Of a stretch of 29,590 bases of DNA, positions 1 to 8,039 are shown piece by piece. The position numbers and the translations under genes are program-made. Position 1 is the first letter of the stretch. Every line of letters begins with the position of its first letter. The DNA lies in assembly GCA_900545445.1 (NCBI GenBank), contig UQZH01000024.1, positions 1 to 29,590 of the forward strand, given 5' to 3'. This DNA comes from an uncultured Collinsella sp. (GTDB lineage: Bacteria; Actinomycetota; Coriobacteriia; Coriobacteriales; Coriobacteriaceae). The notes beneath the pieces were generated by a model. It made no database searches, was not told where the DNA came from, and was given only the letters and a program-made list of their open reading frames with translations.

Positions 1-331
1 GGTCCAGATGATGGGCGGCACGCCCGAGCAAGCGCTCGACGCCAGCTCCATCGCGCTGAGCAACCTGTTGGGCCTCGTTTGCGACCCCGTCGGCGGCCTT
101 GTCGAGGTGCCCTGCCAAAACCGCAACGCCATCGGCGTGGCCGCGGCCTTCAGCTCGGCGCAACTCGCCCTCGCCGGCATAAAGAGTCTGGTGCCGTTTG
201 ACCAGATGGCACACGTGATGCTCTCGGTGGGCCACGCCCTACCTGCCACGTTACGCGAGACGGCCAAGGGCGGCATCGCACAGGCTCCGGCAGCGCTTTC
301 GGCGTGCGCGAAATGCGGAATATGCGGATAG
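1..331 (+). CDS. sdaA: L-serine dehydratase, iron-sulfur type, C-terminal fragment
   Basis: This is the C-terminal end of an iron-sulfur L-serine dehydratase (serine to pyruvate plus ammonia, cytoplasmic). The frame is open from base 2, so the gene begins before the window. The stretch CDPVGGLVEVPCQNRNA matches the alpha-domain signature carrying two of the cysteine ligands of the [4Fe-4S] cluster, and HVMLSVGHALPATLRETAKGGIA is the usual distal helix region. The protein ends in a cysteine-rich tail (CAKCGICG) instead of the more common TPTG-type ending. Whether the missing part includes the beta domain in the same chain cannot be seen. The gene is followed within 15 bases by a perfect palindrome. 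The family is confident; single-chain or alpha-subunit form is undecided. Confidence 0.9.
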   Translation, partial: VQMMGGTPEQALDASSIALSNLLGLVCDPVGGLVEVPCQNRNAIGVAAAFSSAQLALAGIKSLVPFDQMAHVMLSVGHALPATLRETAKGGIAQAPAALSACAKCGICG

Positions 332-343
332 TGAGCAAAAGCG

Positions 344-377
344 AACGATAGGTGGGACATATGTCCCACCTATCGTT
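344..377. repeat. 34-bp perfect palindrome after serine dehydratase gene
   Basis: Bases 344-360 (AACGATAGGTGGGACAT) are the exact reverse complement of 361-377, with no spacer and an NdeI-like CATATG centre. A further GCG (341-343) can pair with CGC (381-383) across a 3-base bulge. There is no clear T-run after it, so it is not a textbook intrinsic terminator, although it sits where one would be expected. It could be a transcript 3'-end hairpin or a protein-binding site upstream of the next promoter. Confidence 0.75.
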
Positions 378-394
378 TATCGCCACTGTTTTCG

Positions 395-424
395 TAACAC
401 AAGCAACTGCGTAATCGCTATAAT
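395..424 (+). promoter_or_regulatory. Candidate promoter of the L,D-transpeptidase gene
   Basis: A perfect -10 hexamer TATAAT lies at 419-424. The -35 region is weak (TAACAC at 395-400, 18-base spacing). A start near 431 would give a leader of about 50 bases with the ribosome-binding site AAGGAAA just before the gene at 482. Confidence 0.45.
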
Positions 425-481
425 TCAAGCCCAGTTAAAACACGATGAGCCGCAAGGCGAAACTCGAAGGAAATATACACG

Positions 482-2218
482 ATGTCGCAAATCGACCGCA
501 GCCAACTGATCCCCGATCCGCAACAGCCCAGCAGGCAGCCCGGAGGCATCCAATCGCCCCGTCCCATTGCGCCAGCCCAAGGTCAACAGCACGGCGCGGC
601 AAATACCTCCCCGCGCCCCAATCGGGGCCAGCATCAGCAGCGTCAGCAACGTTCCGCACATGGCGCCGGTCACAACCAGGGCCCTTCGCACACTCGAGTT
701 TCCAACAACCGCGGCCCCGCCAACAACCGCTCCGCAAAGGGCAATAAGACGGGTGGCAAGACGGCGTTCTTCGTCGTCCTCGGCCTCGTCGCCATCGTCT
801 ATATCGTGGGCTTCGTGGCGTTTTCGCAGATTGCCTACCCCAACACCACCATCGCCGGCGTCGATATCTCGTTTTCCAACGCCTCATCCGCCGCTACCAA
901 GGTCGACTCCGCCTGGAAGCACTACAAACTCACCGTTTCGGGAGATGACTTTAGCTGGACATATCAGCCCGAATCCGACGAGCCCATCGTCGACGGCGAG
1001 GCAGCTGCCCACGAGATTATCGGCAGCAACGAGCCGCTGCTGTGGCCTTCGCGCCTGATTGCCTCGCTCGGCGGCAAGAACGTTAGCGCGACCAAAAACG
1101 GTACCATCGACCTGGAACAGGACGTCGACCTGTCCATGCTCTCGGACGCCTTTGACCAAAAGCAGTTCGAGGAGGATCTGGGTGCCGCCATCGACGCATT
1201 CAACGAGGGCCGCACGGGTACCTTTGAGGCATCGAGCTCCTACGACGAGAAGGCGGGCAAGTTCACGATCGAGAAGGCCCGCTCCAACGAAAAGCTCAAC
1301 CGCGAGCATGTCATTAAGTATGCGGAGATCGAGCTCGCGTCGCTGTCCGAGACCGTCGATCTTACGAAGCTCGGAAACGATGCCTACGAGCCGCTCAACG
1401 GCACGCTCACCAACGACCAGATCCAGGCCGCATGCGATGCCGCCAACAACTTCCTGGGCGTTAACGTGACCCTTAAGCTCAACGGCAACGATGCCGGCAA
1501 GGTCGACGGCAGCTCGGTGCTGCAGTGGATCAGTTTTGCCGACCCCGCGAACCCCACACTCGACACCTCCCAGATCAGCAACTGGGCAGCAGACCTCGCC
1601 AATGGCTTTAACACCGTGGGCTCCACTCGTTGGTGGACGCGCGCCGATGGCAAGCAATGTGCCGTCGAAGGCGGTGACTTTGGTTGGTCTATCGATAGCA
1701 GCACGCTTGCCAAGCAGGTCGAGGATGCTATTAACAACAAGCAGACCGGCGAAATTGAGATCAATTACTCCCAGAAGGCCGACACCTTTACCGCCAAGGG
1801 AGAGCCCGATTGGAAGGCGTATATCGACGTCGACCTGTCCGAGCAGCACGCGCGCTACTATGACGAGAGCGGCAATATCGTTTGGGAGGCCAACTTTATT
1901 TCCGGCAAACCGGGCGAAGACGCCACCCCCGAGGGCGTGTGGCAGATCAACAGCAACGACGGCGCCACCAAGCTTATCGGCGCCAAGGACCCCAAGACCG
2001 GTAAGCCCAAATACGAGAGCCCGGTGAGCTACTGGATGCCGTTTGAGGGCAACATGGTTGGCTTCCACGACGCTACCTGGCAAAACGATTCGAGTTTCGA
2101 TAGCGCCGAATCGTACAAATGGTGCGGTAGCCACGGCTGCATCAATCTGCGCCTGGCCGATGCCAAGGCGCTCCACGACTGCATCAAAGTCGGTCTGTGC
2201 GTGGTCGTGCATTCCTAG
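482..2218 (+). CDS. Membrane-anchored L,D-transpeptidase (YkuD family)
   Basis: A 578-residue peptidoglycan cross-linking enzyme. Residues 1-90 are a low-complexity cytoplasmic segment rich in Gln, Pro, Asn and Arg; residues about 94-116 form one membrane anchor; the rest is predicted outside. The middle part resembles the PG-binding (PG_binding_4) domain found before YkuD domains. The C-terminal YkuD domain has a conserved upstream His (MVGFHDATW) and the catalytic SHGCINLR motif, with Cys553 as the expected nucleophile making 3-3 meso-DAP type cross-links. The ATG at 482 is preceded by AAGGAAA at suitable spacing. It has its own candidate promoter and is followed by a 128-base gap before the exporter genes, so it is probably a single-gene unit. 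The substrate peptide is inferred from the family. Confidence 0.93.
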   Translation: MSQIDRSQLIPDPQQPSRQPGGIQSPRPIAPAQGQQHGAANTSPRPNRGQHQQRQQRSAHGAGHNQGPSHTRVSNNRGPANNRSAKGNKTGGKTAFFVVLGLVAIVYIVGFVAFSQIAYPNTTIAGVDISFSNASSAATKVDSAWKHYKLTVSGDDFSWTYQPESDEPIVDGEAAAHEIIGSNEPLLWPSRLIASLGGKNVSATKNGTIDLEQDVDLSMLSDAFDQKQFEEDLGAAIDAFNEGRTGTFEASSSYDEKAGKFTIEKARSNEKLNREHVIKYAEIELASLSETVDLTKLGNDAYEPLNGTLTNDQIQAACDAANNFLGVNVTLKLNGNDAGKVDGSSVLQWISFADPANPTLDTSQISNWAADLANGFNTVGSTRWWTRADGKQCAVEGGDFGWSIDSSTLAKQVEDAINNKQTGEIEINYSQKADTFTAKGEPDWKAYIDVDLSEQHARYYDESGNIVWEANFISGKPGEDATPEGVWQINSNDGATKLIGAKDPKTGKPKYESPVSYWMPFEGNMVGFHDATWQNDSSFDSAESYKWCGSHGCINLRLADAKALHDCIKVGLCVVVHS

Positions 2219-2284
2219 CACGTCACGCGCAACGCAACAAAGCTCAGCGACACCTACCTTTCGATGCTGAAAGAAACGCGCCTA

Positions 2285-2310
2285 TGCGCCCGCCCCAACC
2301 GGTGGGCGCA
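2285..2310. repeat. GC-rich hairpin between transpeptidase and exporter genes
   Basis: TGCGCCC (2285-2291) pairs with GGGCGCA (2304-2310) around a 12-base loop. No T-run follows, although the sequence continues TATACTTATC. It may be a weak terminator or lie just upstream of the exporter promoter (a TATACT word starts at 2311). Confidence 0.4.
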
Positions 2311-2346
2311 TATACTTATCGCGGTATGTTCTATAAAGGAGACGCT

Positions 2347-3759
2347 ATGTCGAATGTCCCCACCATCACCCCGGGCCCCGACGATACCGGGCGCGTGCCG
2401 GAAGGCGCAACTGAAACGCTGCCGTTTATCACCAGCGCCCCCACGGCGCAGCAAAACGACGGCGAGCAAGGTAACGCCGGAATATCCGACGATGAGGCCT
2501 ACGCAAAGCTCAAGTCCAAGCGCGCGGAGCGGCGCCGCAAAAAGCTCGTCCGCCGCGGCATCGCTGCCGGCATCGTGGGCGGCATTATCCTAATAGCCAT
2601 TATTGTGAGCGTTGTCCTCAATTCGCAGCCGCAATCTGCAGGTGAACCTGTTACCGACATGGTCATGGAAGGCACCTTTACCACGACTGTCGAGGCAAAA
2701 GGACAGCTCAAGCCAATTTCTGCCTCAGTGGTCTCCCCTTCTGTCGATGGCACGGTAGCATCGATCAACGTGCAAGCCGGTCAGAGCGTCAACGAGGGCG
2801 ACGTGCTCATGACCATCAAAAACGATGAGCTCGATAACGCCGTTGCCGAGGCGCAGCGCGCGGTCGCGGCCGCCCAGGAAGACCTGAAAAACGCGCAGGC
2901 GACACTTGCTGCCGCACAGGCAGCACCGACGCTGGATGCCGACGGAGCGACCACCCCGACGGATGCAACCGCCAACGCCAGCGCCGTCTCGAGCGCTCAG
3001 CGCAATCTCGCCTCGGCCCAGGCAACCCTGGACCAGGCAAACGCCAAGGCGACCGAACGCACCGTAAAGGCCCCCAGCTCGGGTAGCATCGTCGAACTCA
3101 ACGCCAAAGTGGGCGCCACGGTGACCGGAGGCATGGTCATGGGCGAAGGCGACACGAGCGGCGGCAAGCAGTGCATGCAAATCGCCGACCTCTCTAAGAT
3201 GAAGGTGACGGTTCAGGTGGGCGAAAAGGACATCGCCAAGATCGCCGTGGGCCAGAGCGCCAACGTTACCTATCCCGCGTTTCCCGATATCGTGAGCCAG
3301 GGCACCGTCACGGCTATCGCATCGGTGGCAAACTCCGACGCCGCCAACGGTGGTGGCGGCAGTGTGACCTTTAACGTCGACATCCTCATCGAGGCACCCG
3401 ATAGACGCCTTAAGCCCGGTATGACTGCCGAGGTCTCGGTGGTGACCGAGCAGCTCGACGACGTGGTCATGGTGCCCACCATGGCCCTGATGACCGAGGA
3501 TGGCGAGCACTATTACGTCAATCTTGCCACCGATGACGAAGGCAAGGAGACACGCCGCGTTAAGGTGACCATCGTGACGCAAAACGACAACGACGCCGTG
3601 GTCGGCAAGACGCAGGTCAAGCGCGACGACCAGGGCAACGAGATCAACCCCGACGTGCCGGTTACCAAGCTGCGCGATGGCGACACTATCGTTATGGATA
3701 CTGGCGCGGGCATGACGGCAGACGGCGGCGACGGCACGCCCGCCGACGAGGGCATGTAA
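2347..3759 (+). CDS. HlyD/MacA-type adaptor subunit of ABC exporter
   Basis: A 470-residue membrane-fusion (adaptor) protein of a MacAB/YknXYZ-type exporter. The start at 2347 is chosen because AAGGAG (2336-2341) lies 5 bases upstream; an in-frame start at 2197 has no such support. Residues 1-69 are cytoplasmic and acidic then basic, and about 70-92 are one transmembrane helix. A biotinyl-lipoyl-like segment follows (GTVASINVQAGQSVNEGDVL), then an Ala/Gln-rich predicted coiled-coil hairpin with two helices split by a Thr/Asp/Ala linker, the second lipoyl half (KAPSSGSIVELNAKVGATV), and beta-barrel domains. The gene ends TAATG, sharing one base with the ATPase gene, so translation is probably coupled. 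No outer-membrane factor is nearby, as expected for a Gram-positive cell. The exported substrate is unknown. Confidence 0.9.
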   Translation: MSNVPTITPGPDDTGRVPEGATETLPFITSAPTAQQNDGEQGNAGISDDEAYAKLKSKRAERRRKKLVRRGIAAGIVGGIILIAIIVSVVLNSQPQSAGEPVTDMVMEGTFTTTVEAKGQLKPISASVVSPSVDGTVASINVQAGQSVNEGDVLMTIKNDELDNAVAEAQRAVAAAQEDLKNAQATLAAAQAAPTLDADGATTPTDATANASAVSSAQRNLASAQATLDQANAKATERTVKAPSSGSIVELNAKVGATVTGGMVMGEGDTSGGKQCMQIADLSKMKVTVQVGEKDIAKIAVGQSANVTYPAFPDIVSQGTVTAIASVANSDAANGGGGSVTFNVDILIEAPDRRLKPGMTAEVSVVTEQLDDVVMVPTMALMTEDGEHYYVNLATDDEGKETRRVKVTIVTQNDNDAVVGKTQVKRDDQGNEINPDVPVTKLRDGDTIVMDTGAGMTADGGDGTPADEGM

Positions 3760-4532
3760 TGCGCCCCGTCATCGACATCCGCAACGTGCACCGCATCTTT
3801 GAGAGCGAAGCCGATTGCGCCCACATCCTGCACAACGTGAGCCTGGCGGTAGACCCCGGTGAGTTCGTCGCCATCACCGGCCCCTCGGGCTCGGGCAAGT
3901 CGACGCTCATGAACATCCTGGGTTGCTTGGACAAACCGACGGCGGGCGACTATTACCTGCAGGGGCTCAATGTCGCCGAACTCGACGATGATGAGCTCAC
4001 CGAGGTGCGCGCGCTGAGCATCGGCTTTGTCTTTCAGAGCTTCAACCTGCTGCCGCGCCTTTCAGTTATCGAAAACGTCATGTTGCCGCTGTCCTACACC
4101 AATGTGCCGCGAAGTCAGCGCGAGATGCGCGCCGTACACGCGCTGCAAGCTGTCACGCTTCCGGTCGACCATTGGGACCACCGCATATCAGAACTCTCGG
4201 GCGGACAAATGCAGCGCGTCGCCATCGCGCGCGCCCTCGTCAACGATCCGCCCATCATCCTGGCCGACGAGCCCACGGGAAACCTAGACTCGACAACTGG
4301 GGCACTCGTCATGGAAACCTTCCATAAGCTCCAAGAACGAGGCAAGACCATCGTACTCATCACGCACGACCCGGGCATTGCTGCCGAGGCCGACCGTGCC
4401 GTGACTATCCGCGACGGGCGAATCCATGACGGCGCATATATCGCACATGCGCCGAATACGCTACGCGAGGTCGTCAGCAACCTACCCGCGACTTGTACAT
4501 CTTCCACGTGGCCGAAAGGAGCGAAGGCATGA
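3759..4532 (+). CDS. ABC transporter ATP-binding protein (MacB/LolD/YknY type)
   Basis: A 257-residue ATPase powering the adjacent permease. Walker A is GPSGSGKST at residues 41-49; the Q-loop context is FVFQSFNLLPRLSVIENVMLP; the signature is LSGGQMQRVAIARAL; Walker B with the following D-loop is IILADEPTGNLD; and the switch His is in LITHD. The FQSFNLLP and EPTGNLD forms are typical of the MacB/LolD/FtsE-like class of three-part exporters. It overlaps the adaptor stop by one base and the permease start by four (ATGA at 4529-4532), so the three genes form one translationally coupled unit. The C-terminal 25 residues beyond the core are variable and unassigned. Confidence 0.95.
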   Translation: MRPVIDIRNVHRIFESEADCAHILHNVSLAVDPGEFVAITGPSGSGKSTLMNILGCLDKPTAGDYYLQGLNVAELDDDELTEVRALSIGFVFQSFNLLPRLSVIENVMLPLSYTNVPRSQREMRAVHALQAVTLPVDHWDHRISELSGGQMQRVAIARALVNDPPIILADEPTGNLDSTTGALVMETFHKLQERGKTIVLITHDPGIAAEADRAVTIRDGRIHDGAYIAHAPNTLREVVSNLPATCTSSTWPKGAKA

Positions 4533-5743
4533 GCACCCGAGATCTTATCCAAGAAGCCCTGCACTCGCTCGAGGCCAACAAGGGACGCAGTCTGCTCACC
4601 ATCTTGGGCATCGTCATTGGCATCGCCTCGGTCATAGCCATGACCTCGCTCATCGGCGGCATCCAAAACAGCCTGGTCAACAGCTTGGGCCTCAACGCGG
4701 CCCGCATGGTGCAGATCTACTCGTCCCAAGAGCTCACCGATTCGGACGTCGAGAAGCTGCGCAAGATGGTGCCGCAAATTGAGCAGATCGGCATCGTCGA
4801 CAGCGCCTATTCCGAGTACAAAGTTGGGGATAAAAGCTATACCGTCATGGCACAGGGCGTCGATAGCGACATGCTCGATGCCGTGGGCGCCAGCAAGATC
4901 GTTGCCGGTCGCACCTATAGCGACCTCGAGTCCAAATCCGGCGCGCGCGTGGCGCTCATTGGCCGCGGCGGCGCCGATCAACTGTACGGCAACGAACAGG
5001 ACGCGATTGGCAAGACCATCAAGGTCTCGAGCGGAGACGTGCAGATCATTGGCGTTATCGACGGCGGCAACGACTCCATGGGCTCGCTGAGCCTGTACAT
5101 GCCCTGAGCAACGATCGCCGAGCTCTACGGCGAAGACAATCCATCGTTTCCCAGTGTGACGGCACTCGCCGCCGAGGGCACCGATATGGACGAGCTCTGC
5201 AAGACGATCGAGTCCAAGGTGCGCAGCATGAAGGGCATCTCGGAGGACGACGAGTACGACAGCGTGTCGGCAAGCTCCATGAAGAGCGCTATCGATGCCC
5301 TCAACTCCTTTATGAGCGCCTTCTCGCTCATCATGGGCGCCGTTGCTGGCATCTCACTTTTAGTCGGCGGAATCGGCATTATGAACATGATGCTCACCAA
5401 CGTGACCGAGCGCATTCGCGAGATCGGTATTCGCCGCGCTCTGGGCGCAAGCCGACGCGATATCACGGCCCAGTTTTTGGCCGAATCCTCGGCGCTGTGC
5501 ATCACCGGCGGCATTTTAGGTGTCGTGATTGGCTATCTGCTGGCCTGGGGGCTCACGTTCTTTGCCGCCAACTCGAACATTATGAGCGAGTTTGGGGCCA
5601 CTGGGACGATTACGCCGAGCTTCTCCATTACGACCGTGCTGCTCGCGTTTGCCGTATCGGTCGGTATCGGCGTGGTCTTTGGCTTCTACCCCGCCCGCCG
5701 CGCCGCGAAACTCGACCCCGTGGAGTGCCTGCGCTACCAGTAG
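4529..5743 (+). pseudogene. FtsX/MacB-type ABC permease interrupted by in-frame TGA
   Basis: The permease of the exporter, about 404 codons including one internal stop, the normal length for YknZ-like proteins. The start at 4529 has AAAGGAG upstream and overlaps the ATPase stop. The N-terminal part has the first membrane helix (LLTILGIVIGIASVIAMTSL) and MacB-like extracytoplasmic domain. Codon 193 is TGA at 5105-5107, following SLYMP. The same frame then continues with ATIAELYGEDNPS and the complete C-terminal FtsX domain: three helices, the loop ERIREIGIRRALGAS, and the end PARRAAKLDPVECLRYQ. No other disruption is seen. The only nearby restart is a GTG at 5156 without a ribosome-binding site. 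This is either a recent nonsense mutation, a sequencing error, or a read-through site; the first two are likelier. If real, the exporter lacks an intact permease. Confidence 0.85.
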
Positions 5744-5755
5744 AACCTCAACCCT

Positions 5756-5824
5756 AAGTTGCGGTGAAATAGGGACTGTTTAGGCCGCTAGAATACCAAT
5801 TCAGTCCTTATTTCACCGCAACTC
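5756..5824. repeat. 69-bp inverted-repeat element, copy 1
   Basis: The left arm (5757-5778, beginning AGTTGCGGTGAAATAGGG) and right arm (5802-5823, ending TATTTCACCGCAACT) are complementary over 22 bases with one G-T type mismatch. They enclose a 23-base spacer (5779-5801). The same arms recur at 14603-14671 with a different spacer of exactly the same length. A short C-rich flank on the left and a G-run on the right can lengthen the stem. It lies 12 bases past the permease stop, between converging genes. There is no T-run, so it is not a classical terminator; it looks like a REP-like or non-autonomous mobile repeat. Confidence 0.85.
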
Positions 5825-5847
5825 AGGGGGGGGATAAGGCGCTAGTG

Positions 5848-6459
5848 CTATTCGAAACGAGATTCCAGACTCGATAGTCCATTCAACGTCAGGTCGTTGG
5901 CGACCGCCGAGACGCGCTCGATGGGAACCGAGCCATCGGACAACGCCCACGTGCGATAGATGCCGATAATGCCGGACAGCAAAAACGCCAGGTAGTAATC
6001 GAACATCTCGTCCTTTAGACCCTCGGGCAGCAGATCACGCTCAGCGATCTCGTGCTCGAGCGGCAAACGCAGACGAGCCATAAAGTCGTCGAGCGGAATG
6101 TTTTCGATCAACTGGCGATTAAGCACCAGGTTGTTGCACAGCGCCTCGTTAACGGTCTTGAAAAAGGACGCCGCAGCGCCAAGTGCGCGCTCGTTGGTGT
6201 CGCCGCCCATGGAGGAAAGCGTCTTCTCGACTGAATCGACGATCATCTCGACCACATCGACGGCAATGGCGTCGAGCAAGCCGTCGACCGTGCCAAAGTG
6301 CACGTAGAAGGTCTTACGGTCGACATTTGCCTCGCGCGCGATAGCGCTCACCGTAATATCGGCCAGGGGCTTTTCCATAAGCAGTCGCTCAAACGCCGAA
6401 AGAATCGCATTGCGACTGCGGACGATACGACGGTCAAGGCGCGGTTTGGTGGTAGCCAT
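5848..6459 (-). CDS. TetR/AcrR-family transcriptional regulator
   Basis: A 203-residue one-component repressor. Residues about 10-60 form the TetR DNA-binding domain: RIVRSRNAILSAFERLLMEKPLADITVSAIAREANVDRKTFYVHFG is the classic helix-turn-helix with the KTFYVHF ending. The remainder is all-helical and is the expected ligand-binding and dimer domain; it shows no ligand-specific motif I recognise. The gene converges on the ABC exporter and lies downstream of, and codirectional with, the UPF0104 gene. An inverted repeat in its own upstream region (6513-6536) is a candidate operator. It could control the exporter, the UPF0104 gene or only itself; position alone does not decide. Confidence 0.93.
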   Translation of the reverse strand: MATTKPRLDRRIVRSRNAILSAFERLLMEKPLADITVSAIAREANVDRKTFYVHFGTVDGLLDAIAVDVVEMIVDSVEKTLSSMGGDTNERALGAAASFFKTVNEALCNNLVLNRQLIENIPLDDFMARLRLPLEHEIAERDLLPEGLKDEMFDYYLAFLLSGIIGIYRTWALSDGSVPIERVSAVANDLTLNGLSSLESRFE

Positions 6460-6512
6460 AGACGTGTCCCCTTCATGTCAACAGCCCACCTGTAAGTCCT
6501 CTACATGTGGGA

Positions 6513-6536
6513 GATAATCAACGTAAGAGGATTATC
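6513..6536. promoter_or_regulatory. Candidate TetR operator
   Basis: GATAATC (6513-6519) and GATTATC (6530-6536) form a perfect 7-base inverted repeat with a 10-base spacer, 53 bases upstream of the TetR start. The half-site spacing of about 17 bases centre to centre is compatible with a TetR dimer. Looser complementarity extends outward (ATGTGGGA against TCTCACAT). Confidence 0.45.
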
Positions 6537-6595
6537 CTACATCTCACATCGCAATGACGAGCGTCATCAAGAACGCACGACTCGCCGACCGGGCC

Positions 6596-7888
6596 CTAAG
6601 ATCGCTTCTTTTTATTGAGCGCCGCCGGGGAAACGCGAATGCCGTCGCCAGTCTGGCGAACGTAGGTCTGGCGTGCCGGCTTAGGGGCCACAGCAGGCTT
6701 TTGAGCACGTTGATTGGGATCAACGGTAACCTGGCACGCAGGATGTGCCTTAACGGGCGTAGAGGGCGTCTGAGGCGTGCGCCCGAGCTTGCGCATCATA
6801 CGGTCCCAGCGTGCATGGATACTCTCGTTGTGAGCGCTCTTAAGGCCCAGCAGCGGGGCGGCCAAAATGGTCGGCGCGATAAAGGTGATCAGACGCCACA
6901 GCAGATAGCCGGCAGTCGATGCCGTGCCAAAAAAGTGACCCAAAAACAATGCGAAGCCACCCTCGGCGCCACCAGTGCCGCCGGGCAGCGGAACGGCGGA
7001 GCTCAGCAGCTGGACAAAGGCGCTCGCGGCCATGACAGAGAAAAAGTCGACTTCGTGGTGGCCAAAAGAGAGCATCAAAAAGTACGGAACCAGGTAGAAA
7101 AACGCCAGCTGTAGCATGGTGATGACAACTGTGAGCAGCATGGAAGAAAAATGGCCGGCAGATAGTTTGAATTTCTCGGAAAACGAGTAGATCTCGCCAT
7201 CGACAAAGGTGCGCCAGCCCTCGATCTTTGTGGCCGAGACGCCCACGCGCTCGAGCCAATTGATGATGCAATGAGCGACGCGCGTGACGGTCTTGGGCAT
7301 CAACGCCACGGCAAAGATGCCGAGTAGGATGCAGCAGTGACCGCCAAAGCTAAAGACGCACAGCAGCGTCATGTCGCCATAACGCTCGGCGAAAAACGGC
7401 ATGCGGGCGAGCAGCAGAATGGCACCCCATGCCACCAGGCCAAACTGGTACACGATAAAGCGGGTGAACTGCGTGGCACCCGCTTCGCCCACGTTTTGGC
7501 CGGCTTTGGTAAGGCGGTAAATTTGAGCAGGCGTAGAGCCCATCATCATGGGTGTCAGGTTGCCAAAGAAGATGCCGCTCGCCTCGACCGAAATGAGGTC
7601 GCGGATGCCGACGGGCGAATCGGGGTCGAGCCAAACGGCGATCGCGTACGCCACGATGCCAAAAACGAGATACAGAAACATACAAAAGCATGCGGCGAAG
7701 AGCCAGGGCATCTGAACGCTGGACATAGCGGCCCAAAACTGCCCCATCTGCCCGGTCACGACCAGATAGACGATATACCCGATCAGCACAACGCCGATGA
7801 AGATGGCGCCGCGACGCGCGCTCTTGTTGTCATCGCCGCCAGAAACCTCGACCTGGGGCTTTGGGCTATGCTGAGAGGACTCCGTCAT
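6596..7888 (-). CDS. UPF0104 / lysylphosphatidylglycerol synthase TM-domain protein
   Basis: A 430-residue polytopic inner-membrane protein of the LPG_synthase_TM (UPF0104, YbhN-like) family. The ATG at 7888 is chosen over a longer open frame because AAGGAG sits just upstream and the family homology starts nearby. About 30 polar residues precede seven to eight predicted helices, including GAIFIGVVLIGYIVYLVV and MPWLFAACFCMFLYLVFGIVAYAIAVWL. Family-like segments are LISVEASGIFFGNLTPMMMGSTPAQIYRLTKAG and LLSSAVPLPGGTGGAEGGFALFLG. The C-terminal 70 residues are a basic, Pro-rich cytoplasmic tail. There is no C-terminal aminoacyl-transferase domain as in MprF, so it is not an MprF enzyme by itself. 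Function is unproven; lipid transport or flipping is inferred from the family. Confidence 0.88.
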   Translation of the reverse strand: MTESSQHSPKPQVEVSGGDDNKSARRGAIFIGVVLIGYIVYLVVTGQMGQFWAAMSSVQMPWLFAACFCMFLYLVFGIVAYAIAVWLDPDSPVGIRDLISVEASGIFFGNLTPMMMGSTPAQIYRLTKAGQNVGEAGATQFTRFIVYQFGLVAWGAILLLARMPFFAERYGDMTLLCVFSFGGHCCILLGIFAVALMPKTVTRVAHCIINWLERVGVSATKIEGWRTFVDGEIYSFSEKFKLSAGHFSSMLLTVVITMLQLAFFYLVPYFLMLSFGHHEVDFFSVMAASAFVQLLSSAVPLPGGTGGAEGGFALFLGHFFGTASTAGYLLWRLITFIAPTILAAPLLGLKSAHNESIHARWDRMMRKLGRTPQTPSTPVKAHPACQVTVDPNQRAQKPAVAPKPARQTYVRQTGDGIRVSPAALNKKKRS

Positions 7889-7921
7889 GAGGCTCCTTCT
7901 GACCGTCAAAGTATCTGGCCT

Positions 7922-7927
7922 ATTGTA
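7922..7927 (-). promoter_or_regulatory. Candidate -10 element of the UPF0104 gene
   Basis: The minus strand reads TACAAT here, 34 bases upstream of the gene start, between the tRNA terminator and the gene. No convincing -35 hexamer is at the right spacing. Confidence 0.3.
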
Positions 7928-7997
7928 CCCGTATGGGAGATGAGCAAAACGTAAAGCTATGAGGCAAATGGGATTAACAGACCAGCCCACACGCAAC

Positions 7998-8029
7998 AAA
8001 AAACCCGACCTTCTCACGAAAGGCCGGGT
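7998..8029 (-). terminator. Intrinsic terminator of the tRNA-Glu pair
   Basis: On the minus strand ACCCGGCCTT pairs with AAGGTCGGGT (one G-U) around a 7-base loop, followed by a run of T. It begins about 11 bases after the second tRNA gene. Confidence 0.9.
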
Positions 8030-8039
8030 ATCTAAAACA

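Noticed and set aside
884..2221. A 445-codon minus-strand open frame opposite the L,D-transpeptidase
   Set aside because: The plus-strand gene has a TATAAT promoter, ribosome-binding site, membrane anchor and SHGC motif; the opposite frame has none of these.
5105..5133. Selenocysteine insertion at the permease TGA
   Set aside because: The downstream 6-bp hairpin is too small and has no recognisable bacterial SECIS features, and no selenoprotein is known in this permease family.
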